Positions 54,540 through 62,151 of a stretch of DNA of 64,000 nt are shown one piece after another; within the stretch, counting starts at the first letter, position 1; the number at the start of each line of letters is the position of its first letter. The stretch spans positions 1,302,001-1,366,000 of the forward strand of contig NZ_FUZZ01000001.1 of NCBI RefSeq assembly GCF_900168065.1, given 5' to 3'. Made by a program: the position numbers and the translations under genes. The stretch comes from Chitinophaga ginsengisegetis. Its GTDB lineage: Bacteria > Bacteroidota > Bacteroidia > Chitinophagales > Chitinophagaceae. The notes below the pieces were generated by a model that had not been told where the DNA came from, made no database searches, and worked only from the letters and a program-made list of their open reading frames with translations.

Positions 54540-54998
54540 ATGTTAGGCAAATTAAACTTAGATCAGATTGACCAGGTACTGGCCAAAAATGTAACAGGCC
54601 GCATCGGATGTACCGATGGGCAAAAAGTATATATAGTGCCTGTTAGTTATGCTTTCAATAATGCCTACCTGGTAATACACTCCAGGGAAGGGATGAAAAT
54701 TGATATGATGCGGCAGCACCCGCATGTTTGTTTTCAGGTGGATGAAATTACCGATATGGCAAACTGGCGCAGTGTTGTTTTATGGGGAGATTATGAAGAG
54801 ATAACAGATCCGAAGGAAAGATTTTACGCCATGAAGTTCCTTGTAAGCCGGCTGGCACATCTGCAGGTAAGCGAAACCGCAGGAGTATCCGACATGCATG
54901 AGGAAATAGCAACGGAAAGAATGCCTGAAAATATTATCCGGCCTATTGTTTACCGGATAAGGATTACTGAAAAAACCGGCAGGTTTGAAAGCATCTGA
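54540..54998 (+). CDS. Pyridoxamine 5'-phosphate oxidase-like FMN-binding protein
   Basis: This 152-aa protein has a split-barrel flavin-binding fold: IDQVLAKNVTGRIGCTDGQK, YIVPVSYAFNNAYLVIHSRE, MMRQHPHVCFQVDEITD and WRSVVLWGDYEEI. This is the NimA/PNPOx-related family common in stress regulons, with unknown substrates (F420-, FMN- or heme-binding in relatives). It follows the synthase-phosphorylase gene by 19 nt and ends the glycogen operon. Confidence 0.85.
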   Translation: MLGKLNLDQIDQVLAKNVTGRIGCTDGQKVYIVPVSYAFNNAYLVIHSREGMKIDMMRQHPHVCFQVDEITDMANWRSVVLWGDYEEITDPKERFYAMKFLVSRLAHLQVSETAGVSDMHEEIATERMPENIIRPIVYRIRITEKTGRFESI

Positions 54999-55011
54999 TC
55001 TGCCTGCCGGT
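54975..55011 (-). terminator. Intrinsic terminator of ppsA
   Basis: ACCGGCAGG (54975-54983) pairs exactly with CCTGCCGGT (55003-55011) across a 19-nt loop. On the minus strand a run of six T follows. It overlaps the end of the convergent PNPOx-like gene. Confidence 0.7.
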
Positions 55012-55019
55012 CAACTATT

Positions 55020-57434
55020 TTAAATTAAAACGGGTAACGCATTTTTGTTATTGATGCCATATTCATCTTCCGCTTTCCGGATATTGGCAATTCCTTTCAG
55101 TAAAGCATCGGGGTTAAAAGAAACACTGGTGATGCCCTGTGTCACGAGAAAAGCCGCAAAATCAGGGAGGTCACTAGGCGCCTGACCACAAAGTCCGATA
55201 CGCACGCCCGCTTTTTTTGCAGCAGTTATCATCATACTGATCATCATCCGCGCAGCAGCATCCTCTTCACTGAAAAGATCGGATACCAGCGCCGAATCCC
55301 TGTCTATTCCCAGGGTAAGTTGTGTGAGGTCATTTGAACCGATGGAGAATCCGTCAAATATATCAGCAAAGGCAGCGGCCTGCAATACATTGGAAGGTAT
55401 TTCCGCCATTACATAAACTTCCAGACCGTTTTCTCCCTGCCGTAAACCAAACGACTCCATTACATTCAGCACCTTCCTGCCCTCTTCCACTGTACGACAA
55501 AAAGGTATCATCACCTTCACATTTGTTAATCCCATCTCCTCTCTTACCATCTTTATAGCGGCACATTCCAGCCCGAATCCTTCTTTATACAAAGGATGAT
55601 AATACCGGGAAGCGCCCCGGAACCCAAGCATAGGGTTTTCTTCCAACGGCTCAAACTCTTTTCCTCCCAGCAGTTGCGCATACTCATTGGTTTTAAAATC
55701 ACTCATCCGCACAATTACATCTTTGGGGTAAAAGGCAGCAGCAATAGTGGCAATACCTTGCGAAAGCTTATCGACAAAGAACTTCTTCTTATCAGGATAA
55801 AGTAAAGTTTTTTCGGTTATCGCCGACCACGCGGCTTTATCCTTTAGTTCATCATATTTCACCAGGGCCATCGGATGAATACCTATTGCATGCGTAATAA
55901 TAAATTCCATTCTCAGCAAGCCTACTCCATCGTTGGGATAAAACGACAACTGGAAGGCCTTATCGGGGTCGCTGATAATCAAACATGCCTCTGTACTTTC
56001 CGGCAACGCTATATTTCCAGGATCCATTTCTATTACTTCAAATGGCAATGCTCCTTCATATACGTACCCTATTTTTCCCTCACTGCAGGATACCGTAATT
56101 GCAGCGCCGTCCCTGATCTTCTGCGTGGCATCCGTTGCACCAACAATAGCCGGTACTCCCAGCTCCCTGGCCACTATGGAGGCATGACTGGTTCTTCCGC
56201 CGGTATTGGTTACAATAGCAGCCACTTTTTTCAGTACAGGATCCCAGTCCGGACTGGTATTGTCAGTCACCACAATATCACCAGGCTGGAGTTCCCCGAT
56301 ATCGGCAGGCGATTGCAATACACGGGCTATGCCGGTAGCCATTTTTTCACCGATAGCTTCTCCTGTTACAAGACAATTTCCCTTCTCCCGCAACTTATAG
56401 ATTTTCAGCTGCTGCGGCTTCTTCGCTGTATGGATCGTTTCCGGGCGGGCCTGCAATATGAATAATTCCCCGGTAACAGCATCCCTGGCCCACTCTATGT
56501 CCATCGGGCAATTATAATGCTCTTCTATCTGCATCGCCCAGCGGGCCAGCTGCAATACTTCCGGATCAGATAACACGTAACGCTGCCGGTCTTCCAGCAG
56601 TGTCTCCGTATTCACCGTACTTTCTTCAGCATTGGGATCATCGGAAAAACAAAGCGTTTTAGCTTTATCCCCCAACTTCCTTTGTATGATAGCCTGTTTC
56701 CCCTCTAATAACGTTGGCTTGAAAACATAAAATTCATCCGGCGCCACGGTTCCCTGCACAATATTTTCTCCCAATCCCCAAATACCGGATATCAGGACTA
56801 CATCCCGGAAACCCGATTCCGGCTCCAGCGTAAATCCAACCCCCGAACAGGATCCATTGGTGCGCACCATCAGTTGTATCCCTACAGAAAGGGCTACTTT
56901 GCTGTGCTCGAAGCCGTTATCTTCCCGGTACTTAATGGCCCTGTCGGTATACAGAGAGGCGAAGCAGCGGCGTACTGCTTTTAATAGCGCCTGCTCTCCC
57001 CTGATATTCAGGTACGACTCATGCTGCCCCGCAAAACTGGCCTCTGGCATGTCTTCCGCTGTTGCGCTGCTCCGGACAGCCACTGCTACCGGAGCCCCTT
57101 TGCCAAGCACGTTGTAGGCTCTTAAAATCTCTCTTTCCACTTCCGCTGGTATCGTTCCTTCCAGTATGAGTTTACGGCAGGCAGCCCCTGTTTCTGCCAG
57201 ATTTGAAAATGTTTCCCGGTCCAGTTGCTGCATCAGCTGTAACAACGATTGCCGTATACCATTAATATCAAGGTACATCCAGAAGGCAGCAGCTGTTGTG
57301 GCAAATCCTTCCGGCACTTTAATTCCCTTTCCGGTAAGGGTAACGGTCATTTCACCGAGCGAAGCGTTCTTACCGCCTACAATCGCTGTATCAGTGATCC
57401 TGATAGCTGAGAAGTTCCTGATAATATCGTTCAT
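55020..57434 (-). CDS. ppsA: Phosphoenolpyruvate synthase
   Basis: This 804-aa enzyme converts pyruvate and ATP to PEP, AMP and phosphate. It has the ATP-grasp domain (AIVGGKNASLGEMTV; VAVRSSATAEDMPEASFAGQ; MDIEWARD), the phosphohistidine domain (GGRTSHASIVARELGVPAIV, His417) and the PEP-binding barrel (GLLRMEFIITHAIGIHPMAL; GSNDLTQLTLGIDRDS; GLCGQAPSDLPDFAAFL). The length matches the family (about 790-810). It lies 24 nt after a small conserved gene that has an FNR-like-box promoter. It links the glycogen operon to pyruvate, perhaps for gluconeogenesis when oxygen or carbon is limiting. Confidence 0.96.
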   Translation of the reverse strand: MNDIIRNFSAIRITDTAIVGGKNASLGEMTVTLTGKGIKVPEGFATTAAAFWMYLDINGIRQSLLQLMQQLDRETFSNLAETGAACRKLILEGTIPAEVEREILRAYNVLGKGAPVAVAVRSSATAEDMPEASFAGQHESYLNIRGEQALLKAVRRCFASLYTDRAIKYREDNGFEHSKVALSVGIQLMVRTNGSCSGVGFTLEPESGFRDVVLISGIWGLGENIVQGTVAPDEFYVFKPTLLEGKQAIIQRKLGDKAKTLCFSDDPNAEESTVNTETLLEDRQRYVLSDPEVLQLARWAMQIEEHYNCPMDIEWARDAVTGELFILQARPETIHTAKKPQQLKIYKLREKGNCLVTGEAIGEKMATGIARVLQSPADIGELQPGDIVVTDNTSPDWDPVLKKVAAIVTNTGGRTSHASIVARELGVPAIVGATDATQKIRDGAAITVSCSEGKIGYVYEGALPFEVIEMDPGNIALPESTEACLIISDPDKAFQLSFYPNDGVGLLRMEFIITHAIGIHPMALVKYDELKDKAAWSAITEKTLLYPDKKKFFVDKLSQGIATIAAAFYPKDVIVRMSDFKTNEYAQLLGGKEFEPLEENPMLGFRGASRYYHPLYKEGFGLECAAIKMVREEMGLTNVKVMIPFCRTVEEGRKVLNVMESFGLRQGENGLEVYVMAEIPSNVLQAAAFADIFDGFSIGSNDLTQLTLGIDRDSALVSDLFSEEDAAARMMISMMITAAKKAGVRIGLCGQAPSDLPDFAAFLVTQGITSVSFNPDALLKGIANIRKAEDEYGINNKNALPVLI

Positions 57435-57458
57435 AAGTTTGTTTTTAACCAGTAAATA

Positions 57459-57857
57459 CTATTCTTCTTCCATTTCATCCGGCAGCCGGAATCGCTGCCG
57501 TTCTACCGGCCGGCCGGCGATATTCAATTCTTCCAGTGTCCAGTTATCAGTGGTGGTGGTTTCCAGCCACAAGTCGCCACACCTGCGCAGGATCTGCGCA
57601 CTCAAACCAAACTCGTGGCTGAAGTCGTGTTCCACTGCTGCCGCCCGCCGGTAATAGCTAACGTCCAGCCATCCGGAATTATGTATCATCCTGATCTTAT
57701 CGATAGGCGTTTCAGGCGGCACCGCTTCCTCCTTAGGTGAGCATTCCCCCGTTCTGTGCGGGTTGCGGTAAAATGCCAGCCTGAGATAGGGGTAAAATTC
57801 CCTGAACCTCTTTTGTATATCCCCTACCACAGCTTCTTCACTAATATAGATATCCAT
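57459..57857 (-). CDS. Conserved hypothetical protein upstream of ppsA
   Basis: A 132-aa protein (MDIYISEEAVVGDIQKRFRE, then FYPYLRLAFYRNPHR) with no signal peptide or membrane segment. A C-terminal part with LSAQILRRCGDLWLETTTTD and WTLEELNIAGRPVERQRF looks well structured. I do not recognise a named family, though proteins of this shape recur next to ppsA-like genes of Bacteroidota in my recollection. It is the first gene of the ppsA transcript and starts 29 nt below a predicted -7 element. Confidence 0.7.
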   Translation of the reverse strand: MDIYISEEAVVGDIQKRFREFYPYLRLAFYRNPHRTGECSPKEEAVPPETPIDKIRMIHNSGWLDVSYYRRAAAVEHDFSHEFGLSAQILRRCGDLWLETTTTDNWTLEELNIAGRPVERQRFRLPDEMEEE

Positions 57858-57878
57858 GATAAAAAGTTTATGTTACTA

Positions 57879-57943
57879 CAATATTAGCCCACGGCTGGTT
57901 CTCCCAAAATGAGATCAGTCAGCCGGCCGTATGATAGCGGTCA
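57879..57943 (-). promoter_or_regulatory. Promoter with near-match FNR-like box for the ppsA operon
   Basis: Read leftwards, TGACCGCTATCA (57943-57932; seven of eight fixed positions) lies exactly 57 nt before TAATATTG (57886-57879). The start codon follows at 57857. Confidence 0.6.
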
Positions 57944-57992
57944 TATCCCCTTGTTTCGCCGCCCTGATCTTGATTCAAACAGATAAAATCCT

Positions 57993-58000
57993 TATCTTTC
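57993..58000 (+). promoter_or_regulatory. Candidate -7 element (TATCTTTC) of the kinase/regulator operon
   Basis: A one-mismatch TAnnTTTG element, 35 nt before the kinase start. No box lies at the 57-nt position, so the regulators may be expressed independently of the regulon. Confidence 0.4.
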
Positions 58001-58027
58001 CGCCGGTAACAACTACTATGTAAGCCT

Positions 58028-59623
58028 ATGAGCTTTTCTATCAGCGATCTGGACATCAATTTTCAACTGGGAATGTTTGCCGCTATCATGGAACGTATGC
58101 CGGGCCTTGTAGCTATAAGGGAACTGGAAAACGGTAAGCTGATTTATATCAATGACGCCGGCATGAAAATGCTGGGAACAGATGATTATGCTGAACTTGA
58201 ATTACTGATTGACCAGAATCAGCTGGGTAGAGGCAGTTTCAGTGCACAGGCAGCACAAGATAATCTTCTGACCAAAGAGCGCCAATGGCAAAACATCCGG
58301 GGAGAAACCTTTCAGGGGCTTTATGAAGAAATATTACTACGTAATAACAATAAAGAATATTGCTTTTTCCGCATCACGGATTCCCTTACAGACCGCAAAT
58401 TCAAGCAGCAGCTTAACAGGGAGCTGGAGCGCTTTGGCGCCCTGTTCGATTATGCCAGCATAGGTATCCTGGTAACTAATCAACAGGGGGAAATTATACT
58501 GATCAACGACTTCGCCCTTGACCAGTTTGGATACAGGCGGGAAGAACTGTTAGGTCATAAAGTGGAAGTGCTTATTCCCAGGCGCGTTCATGACAGGCAT
58601 GAAAAACACAGGAACCGCTACAACGCCCACCCCCAAAGCAGGCCTATGGGTATTGGCATGGACCTGTTTGCCGTTCGGAAAGACGGGTCAGAATTCCCGG
58701 TGGAAATCAGTCTTAGTCATTATGCCAACGAAGAAGGACACTTTGTAATCGCCTATCTCAATAATATTACAGAAAGAAAAAAGGCGGAAGAAAAGATAGA
58801 AAGACTGAACGATGAGCTGGAAGGCATGGTGGAAGAACGCACCCAGCAGCTCACAAAAGCGCTGGAGCAACTCAAAATATCAAAAGAAGAACTGACGGTA
58901 GCATTGAGTAAAGAAAAAGAACTGGGAGACCTGAAGTCACGTTTTGTATCTATGGCTTCCCATGAGTTCAGAACTCCCCTCAGCACCATCCTTTCTTCTG
59001 CATTCCTGGTAAAACATTATGCAGAAGAAAAAGACCAGCCAACCCGGAACAAACATATACAACGGATTGTTAACTCGGTGACTTTGCTGACCGATACCCT
59101 GAACGATTTCCTCTCCGTAGGTAAAATTGAGGAAGGGAAAGTACAGGTTCGTCTTGCTGATTTCGACATAGAAGACTATTTCAATAACATCATACAGGAG
59201 ATGCAGGAATTGGCCAAAGAAAAGCAGGTAATTGAATACCGCCACAGTGGGGAGCCAACAGTATTGCTGGACCCTTCGTTGCTTAAGCATATTACCATGA
59301 ACCTCGTGGGAAATGCTATCAAATTTTCAAAGTCCGATGGTGTGATAGAGATCTTTACGGTGAAAAGTAACCATGCTTTTTCGCTCACCGTAAAGGACAG
59401 CGGCATCGGTATGTCGCACGAAGATCAGCAACATCTCTTCGAAAGATTTTACCGGGGCACCAATGTAAGTAATATACAGGGAACAGGTCTTGGGTTACAT
59501 ATTGTAAATAAATACACCGAATTGATGAACGGCAGCATTTCCTGCGAAAGTGAACTCAATGCGGGTACTACCTTTACAATTAATTTTCAGTTAGATGCTA
59601 AAAACATCCCCTATCAGTCATGA
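58028..59623 (+). CDS. PAS-domain sensor histidine kinase
   Basis: This 531-aa cytoplasmic kinase has no membrane segment. It has a first PAS-like domain (about 12-125: MERMPGLVAIRELENGKLIY), a second PAS domain (about 135-255: DYASIGILVTNQQGEIILIN; SRPMGIGMDLFAVRKDGSEF), a coiled coil (about 258-300: EKIERLNDELEGMVEERTQQ), HisKA with MASHEFRTPLS (phospho-acceptor His312) and a HATPase_c domain (MNLVGNAIKFSKSDGVIEIF; GTGLGLHIVNKY). Its stop overlaps the next start by 4 nt, so the response regulator is surely its partner. The signal is unknown; the FixL-type heme residues are absent. Confidence 0.95.
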   Translation: MSFSISDLDINFQLGMFAAIMERMPGLVAIRELENGKLIYINDAGMKMLGTDDYAELELLIDQNQLGRGSFSAQAAQDNLLTKERQWQNIRGETFQGLYEEILLRNNNKEYCFFRITDSLTDRKFKQQLNRELERFGALFDYASIGILVTNQQGEIILINDFALDQFGYRREELLGHKVEVLIPRRVHDRHEKHRNRYNAHPQSRPMGIGMDLFAVRKDGSEFPVEISLSHYANEEGHFVIAYLNNITERKKAEEKIERLNDELEGMVEERTQQLTKALEQLKISKEELTVALSKEKELGDLKSRFVSMASHEFRTPLSTILSSAFLVKHYAEEKDQPTRNKHIQRIVNSVTLLTDTLNDFLSVGKIEEGKVQVRLADFDIEDYFNNIIQEMQELAKEKQVIEYRHSGEPTVLLDPSLLKHITMNLVGNAIKFSKSDGVIEIFTVKSNHAFSLTVKDSGIGMSHEDQQHLFERFYRGTNVSNIQGTGLGLHIVNKYTELMNGSISCESELNAGTTFTINFQLDAKNIPYQS

Positions 59624-60678
59624 AAACTATTTTATTAATTGAAGATAATGAGGAATTACGTGAAAATACAGTGGATATTCTTGCTATAGCGGGGTATAAT
59701 GTAATCACGGCAGAAAATGGTAAGATCGGAGTGGAAATGATCCTCAGCCACAAGCCCGACCTGGTGATATGTGATATTATGATGCCCGTGCTGGATGGCT
59801 TTGGCGTGTTGCACCTGATGCAACAGCACGAAGAAATGAAAGATATCCCGTTTATCTTCCTGACCGCCAAAACTGAACGAGGCGATTTTCGCAAAGGAAT
59901 GGGAATGGGAGCAGATGATTATATCACCAAACCATTCAGCGGAACTGAATTATGGGATGCCATAGAAAGACGGTTGAAAAAAGCAGCTATCAGAAAACAA
60001 CATTTTGCGCCTGATCTGCAGGGACTGAACAAGCTGATGTACGAGGCCACCGGTAAAGAGTCGCTGAAAGCGCTGGCAGAAGGAAGGAATATTGATAAAT
60101 TTAAAAAGAAGCAGGCTATTTACACGGAAGGCAATCACCCTACCCGCTTGTTCTATCTGCAACGTGGTAAAATAAAAACGATAAAAACCAATGATCTTGG
60201 TAAAGAGCTGGTCATAGATCTTTTCACCGCCGGCGACTTTATTGGCTACACCGCTTTACTGGAAGGCGGCCTTTACAAGGAAACAGCCATTGCAATGGAG
60301 GAAAGCGAAGTAGCCATGATTCCGCTCAACGACTTTGAAGAACTCATTCATAATAATCATGAAATAGCTGTTCAGCTTATCCGCATGCTGGCCAAAAATG
60401 TAGCCGCAAAAGAGCAGCAGCTGCTGGGGCTTGCCTACAATTCGCTTCGAAAAAAAGTGGCCGATGCGCTGATCAGTCTTCACAATAAATACAATCCTCA
60501 AAAAGAGCAACCTTTCATCATCAACGTGAGCCGCGAAAACCTGGCAACTATTGCAGGTACCGCTACAGAGTCGCTTATCCGCACACTGAGTGATTTCCGC
60601 GATGAAAAACTGATTGACATCAGGGATGGCGCCGTAGTGCTCCTGGATGAAAAGAAATTATCCAATATGCTTTGCTGA
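59620..60678 (+). CDS. Response regulator fused to a CRP/FNR-type DNA-binding module
   Basis: This 352-aa protein has a receiver domain (1-120: acidic pocket near Glu8/Asp9, phospho-acceptor Asp52 in VICDIMMPVLDG, Lys104 in YITKPFSG), a cyclic-nucleotide-binding-like beta-roll (about 150-265: NIDKFKKKQAIYTEGNHPTR; GKELVIDLFTAGDFIGYTAL) and a Crp-type winged helix-turn-helix (about 270-352: LRKKVADALISLHNKY; SRENLATIAGTATESLIRTL). FNR-type cluster cysteines are absent, so control is probably by phosphorylation. The recognition helix TATESLIRTLSDF keeps the Glu and Arg that read G-A in CRP/FNR half-sites. It is the likely activator of the TGAT-N4-ATCA promoters around it. Confidence 0.94.
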   Translation: MKTILLIEDNEELRENTVDILAIAGYNVITAENGKIGVEMILSHKPDLVICDIMMPVLDGFGVLHLMQQHEEMKDIPFIFLTAKTERGDFRKGMGMGADDYITKPFSGTELWDAIERRLKKAAIRKQHFAPDLQGLNKLMYEATGKESLKALAEGRNIDKFKKKQAIYTEGNHPTRLFYLQRGKIKTIKTNDLGKELVIDLFTAGDFIGYTALLEGGLYKETAIAMEESEVAMIPLNDFEELIHNNHEIAVQLIRMLAKNVAAKEQQLLGLAYNSLRKKVADALISLHNKYNPQKEQPFIINVSRENLATIAGTATESLIRTLSDFRDEKLIDIRDGAVVLLDEKKLSNMLC

Positions 60679-61086
60679 AATACCCGGAAACGCATCCGAC
60701 AAATAGTCCTGAAAGTCAGCCCTTAAAAGCTGAAAGCTTTCCCGGATGGAAAAGATGTTTTCCCTCAGGTTCTTATACCGGTTCAGGAACTCCTGCTCCA
60801 GGCTACCTGTCTGCTGTTTCAGCAAAATGGTATACTCCCGGATCTCATGCCGGAGTAAACCTATCCGGCTATCCATTTTCAGAAACCTGCTTTGGAAAAA
60901 CTCCAGGTGTGCCAATTGCACCTTGGGGAGATCTGTTGTCAGAATATCTGTCAATTTTGTTTTAAAGAAGATATTCTCATTTTCCAGTTGCTTTAATATT
61001 TCCTTCCAGGCTTCATTTTGATGCAGCATTTCACACAACTCATTTTTCATCGTCTGCTTTTTTATATATTCATGGTTATAGGACAT
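60658..61086 (-). CDS. Hypothetical coiled-coil protein
   Basis: This 142-aa helical protein (MSYNHEYIKKQTMKNELCEM) is rich in charged and leucine residues (LRHEIREYTILLKQQTGSLE; FLNRYKNLRENIFSIRESFQ), consistent with a coiled coil. I recognise no family. Its 3' end overlaps the response regulator 3' end by 21 nt in convergent orientation. Start 61086 fits the predicted promoter (-7 at 61123); Met at 61050 is the alternative. Its promoter places it in the same regulon as the USP gene opposite. Confidence 0.65.
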   Translation of the reverse strand: MSYNHEYIKKQTMKNELCEMLHQNEAWKEILKQLENENIFFKTKLTDILTTDLPKVQLAHLEFFQSRFLKMDSRIGLLRHEIREYTILLKQQTGSLEQEFLNRYKNLRENIFSIRESFQLLRADFQDYLSDAFPGISAKHIG

Positions 61087-61115
61087 CTGTTATTTTCCTG
61101 CCAACTTCCTATACC

Positions 61116-61181
61116 CGAATATACTCTCCTTTCTATCCTGTTTCAAATGACAGTTGTTAGTCCTTTCTCTGATCCTCATCA
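61116..61181 (-). promoter_or_regulatory. Promoter with FNR-like box for the coiled-coil gene
   Basis: Read leftwards, the box TGATGAGGATCA (61181-61170) is followed by TATATTCG (61123-61116), 58 nt on. This is one base longer than the other promoters and has a weaker -7. Confidence 0.5.
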
Positions 61182-61194
61182 TATTTTTCCCACC

Positions 61195-61259
61195 TGATTA
61201 AGATCAATACATGGGTTGCCGGAAATCATTTTTCCCCGAAACACAAGCGTGTACTTTTA
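61195..61259 (+). promoter_or_regulatory. Promoter with FNR-like box for the USP/M50 operon
   Basis: The box TGATTAAGATCA (61195-61206) lies exactly 57 nt before TACTTTTA (61252-61259). Transcription would start below the Met at 61260, which supports Met at 61275 as the start. Confidence 0.68.
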
Positions 61260-61274
61260 TTGCAAAACCGATGT

Positions 61275-62096
61275 ATGAAAAAGATATTACTGGCTTTTGA
61301 TGGCGCTCATTTCGCTAAAGGCGCCTTTGAATTCGCTTCCCGGCTCAATGAGATACAACCCATTCTTCTGACCGGCGCATTTTTACCCCGGGTAGATCTT
61401 TCTGCTTCCTGGAGTTATTCACCAGGAGGAGGCACTGCATTTATACCTACGCTGGAAGCATATACCGCAGAGCAGATAGCGCAAAACGTGAAAACATTTG
61501 AGCAGGAATGTATCAAACGGCACATTGAATACCGCGTTCACAAACACCCTTATGACGCCGCCATGTATGAGCTGAAGAAAGAAACCCGTTTCACAGACCT
61601 GCTGATACTGGACAGCGGCAAATTCTTTGAAGACATCAGCATGGAACTTCCCAATGAATATCTCAGGATGGCCGTACATGACGCAGAATGCCCTTCTTTG
61701 CTGATACCTGAAGAATCGGCTTTTCCTGAAAGTATTGTCCTTGCCTACGATGGCAGCGAAAATGCAGCTTTCGCCATTAAAAGCTTTTGTTACCTTTTCC
61801 CGGAGTTCTCCAATAAAAAAACTATCCTGGTATACGCAACATCAAAGAAAAAAGCAGCCATTCCGGACCTTTCATCTATAGAGGAACTGGTAACAAGGCA
61901 TTTCACAGATCTCACCATCCATACGCTGGAGGCTACGCCGGCAAAATATTTTGACACCTGGCTTACAGCCGTCGATGCTCCCTTGTTGGTTTGCGGATCT
62001 TTTGCCCGGTCTGAACTATCGCAGTTGTTTAAAAAGAGTTTTGTGGCCGGAATACTGAATGAACATAAGATACCGGTTTTCACGGCACACCGTTGA
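61275..62096 (+). CDS. Universal stress protein, tandem USP domains
   Basis: A 273-aa protein with two USP halves: MKKILLAFDGAHFAKGAFEF with ETRFTDLLILDSGKFFED, then PESIVLAYDGSENAAFAIKS with LLVCGSFARSELSQLFKKSF. The ATP-loop region reads CGSFARSELS, where the other three paralogues here have GAYGR, so nucleotide binding may differ. It is followed by an M50-CBS protease gene 55 nt downstream. Confidence 0.9.
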   Translation: MKKILLAFDGAHFAKGAFEFASRLNEIQPILLTGAFLPRVDLSASWSYSPGGGTAFIPTLEAYTAEQIAQNVKTFEQECIKRHIEYRVHKHPYDAAMYELKKETRFTDLLILDSGKFFEDISMELPNEYLRMAVHDAECPSLLIPEESAFPESIVLAYDGSENAAFAIKSFCYLFPEFSNKKTILVYATSKKKAAIPDLSSIEELVTRHFTDLTIHTLEATPAKYFDTWLTAVDAPLLVCGSFARSELSQLFKKSFVAGILNEHKIPVFTAHR

Positions 62097-62151
62097 TCGC
62101 TTCATCATTCGTAACTGTTGTCTGATTACCTGGTTAGTTAAATATTACGAA

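Noticed and set aside
57932..58000. The ppsA-side box as an operator for the kinase operon as well
   Set aside because: The best -7 for the kinase (57993) is 61 nt from the box start, outside the 57-58 nt spacing of all the others, and -7 is itself imperfect.
58550..58790. FixL-type heme PAS domain in the kinase
   Set aside because: The alignment is good but the heme-ligating His and the following Arg are replaced by Arg and Met; this PAS motif is also common in non-heme proteins.
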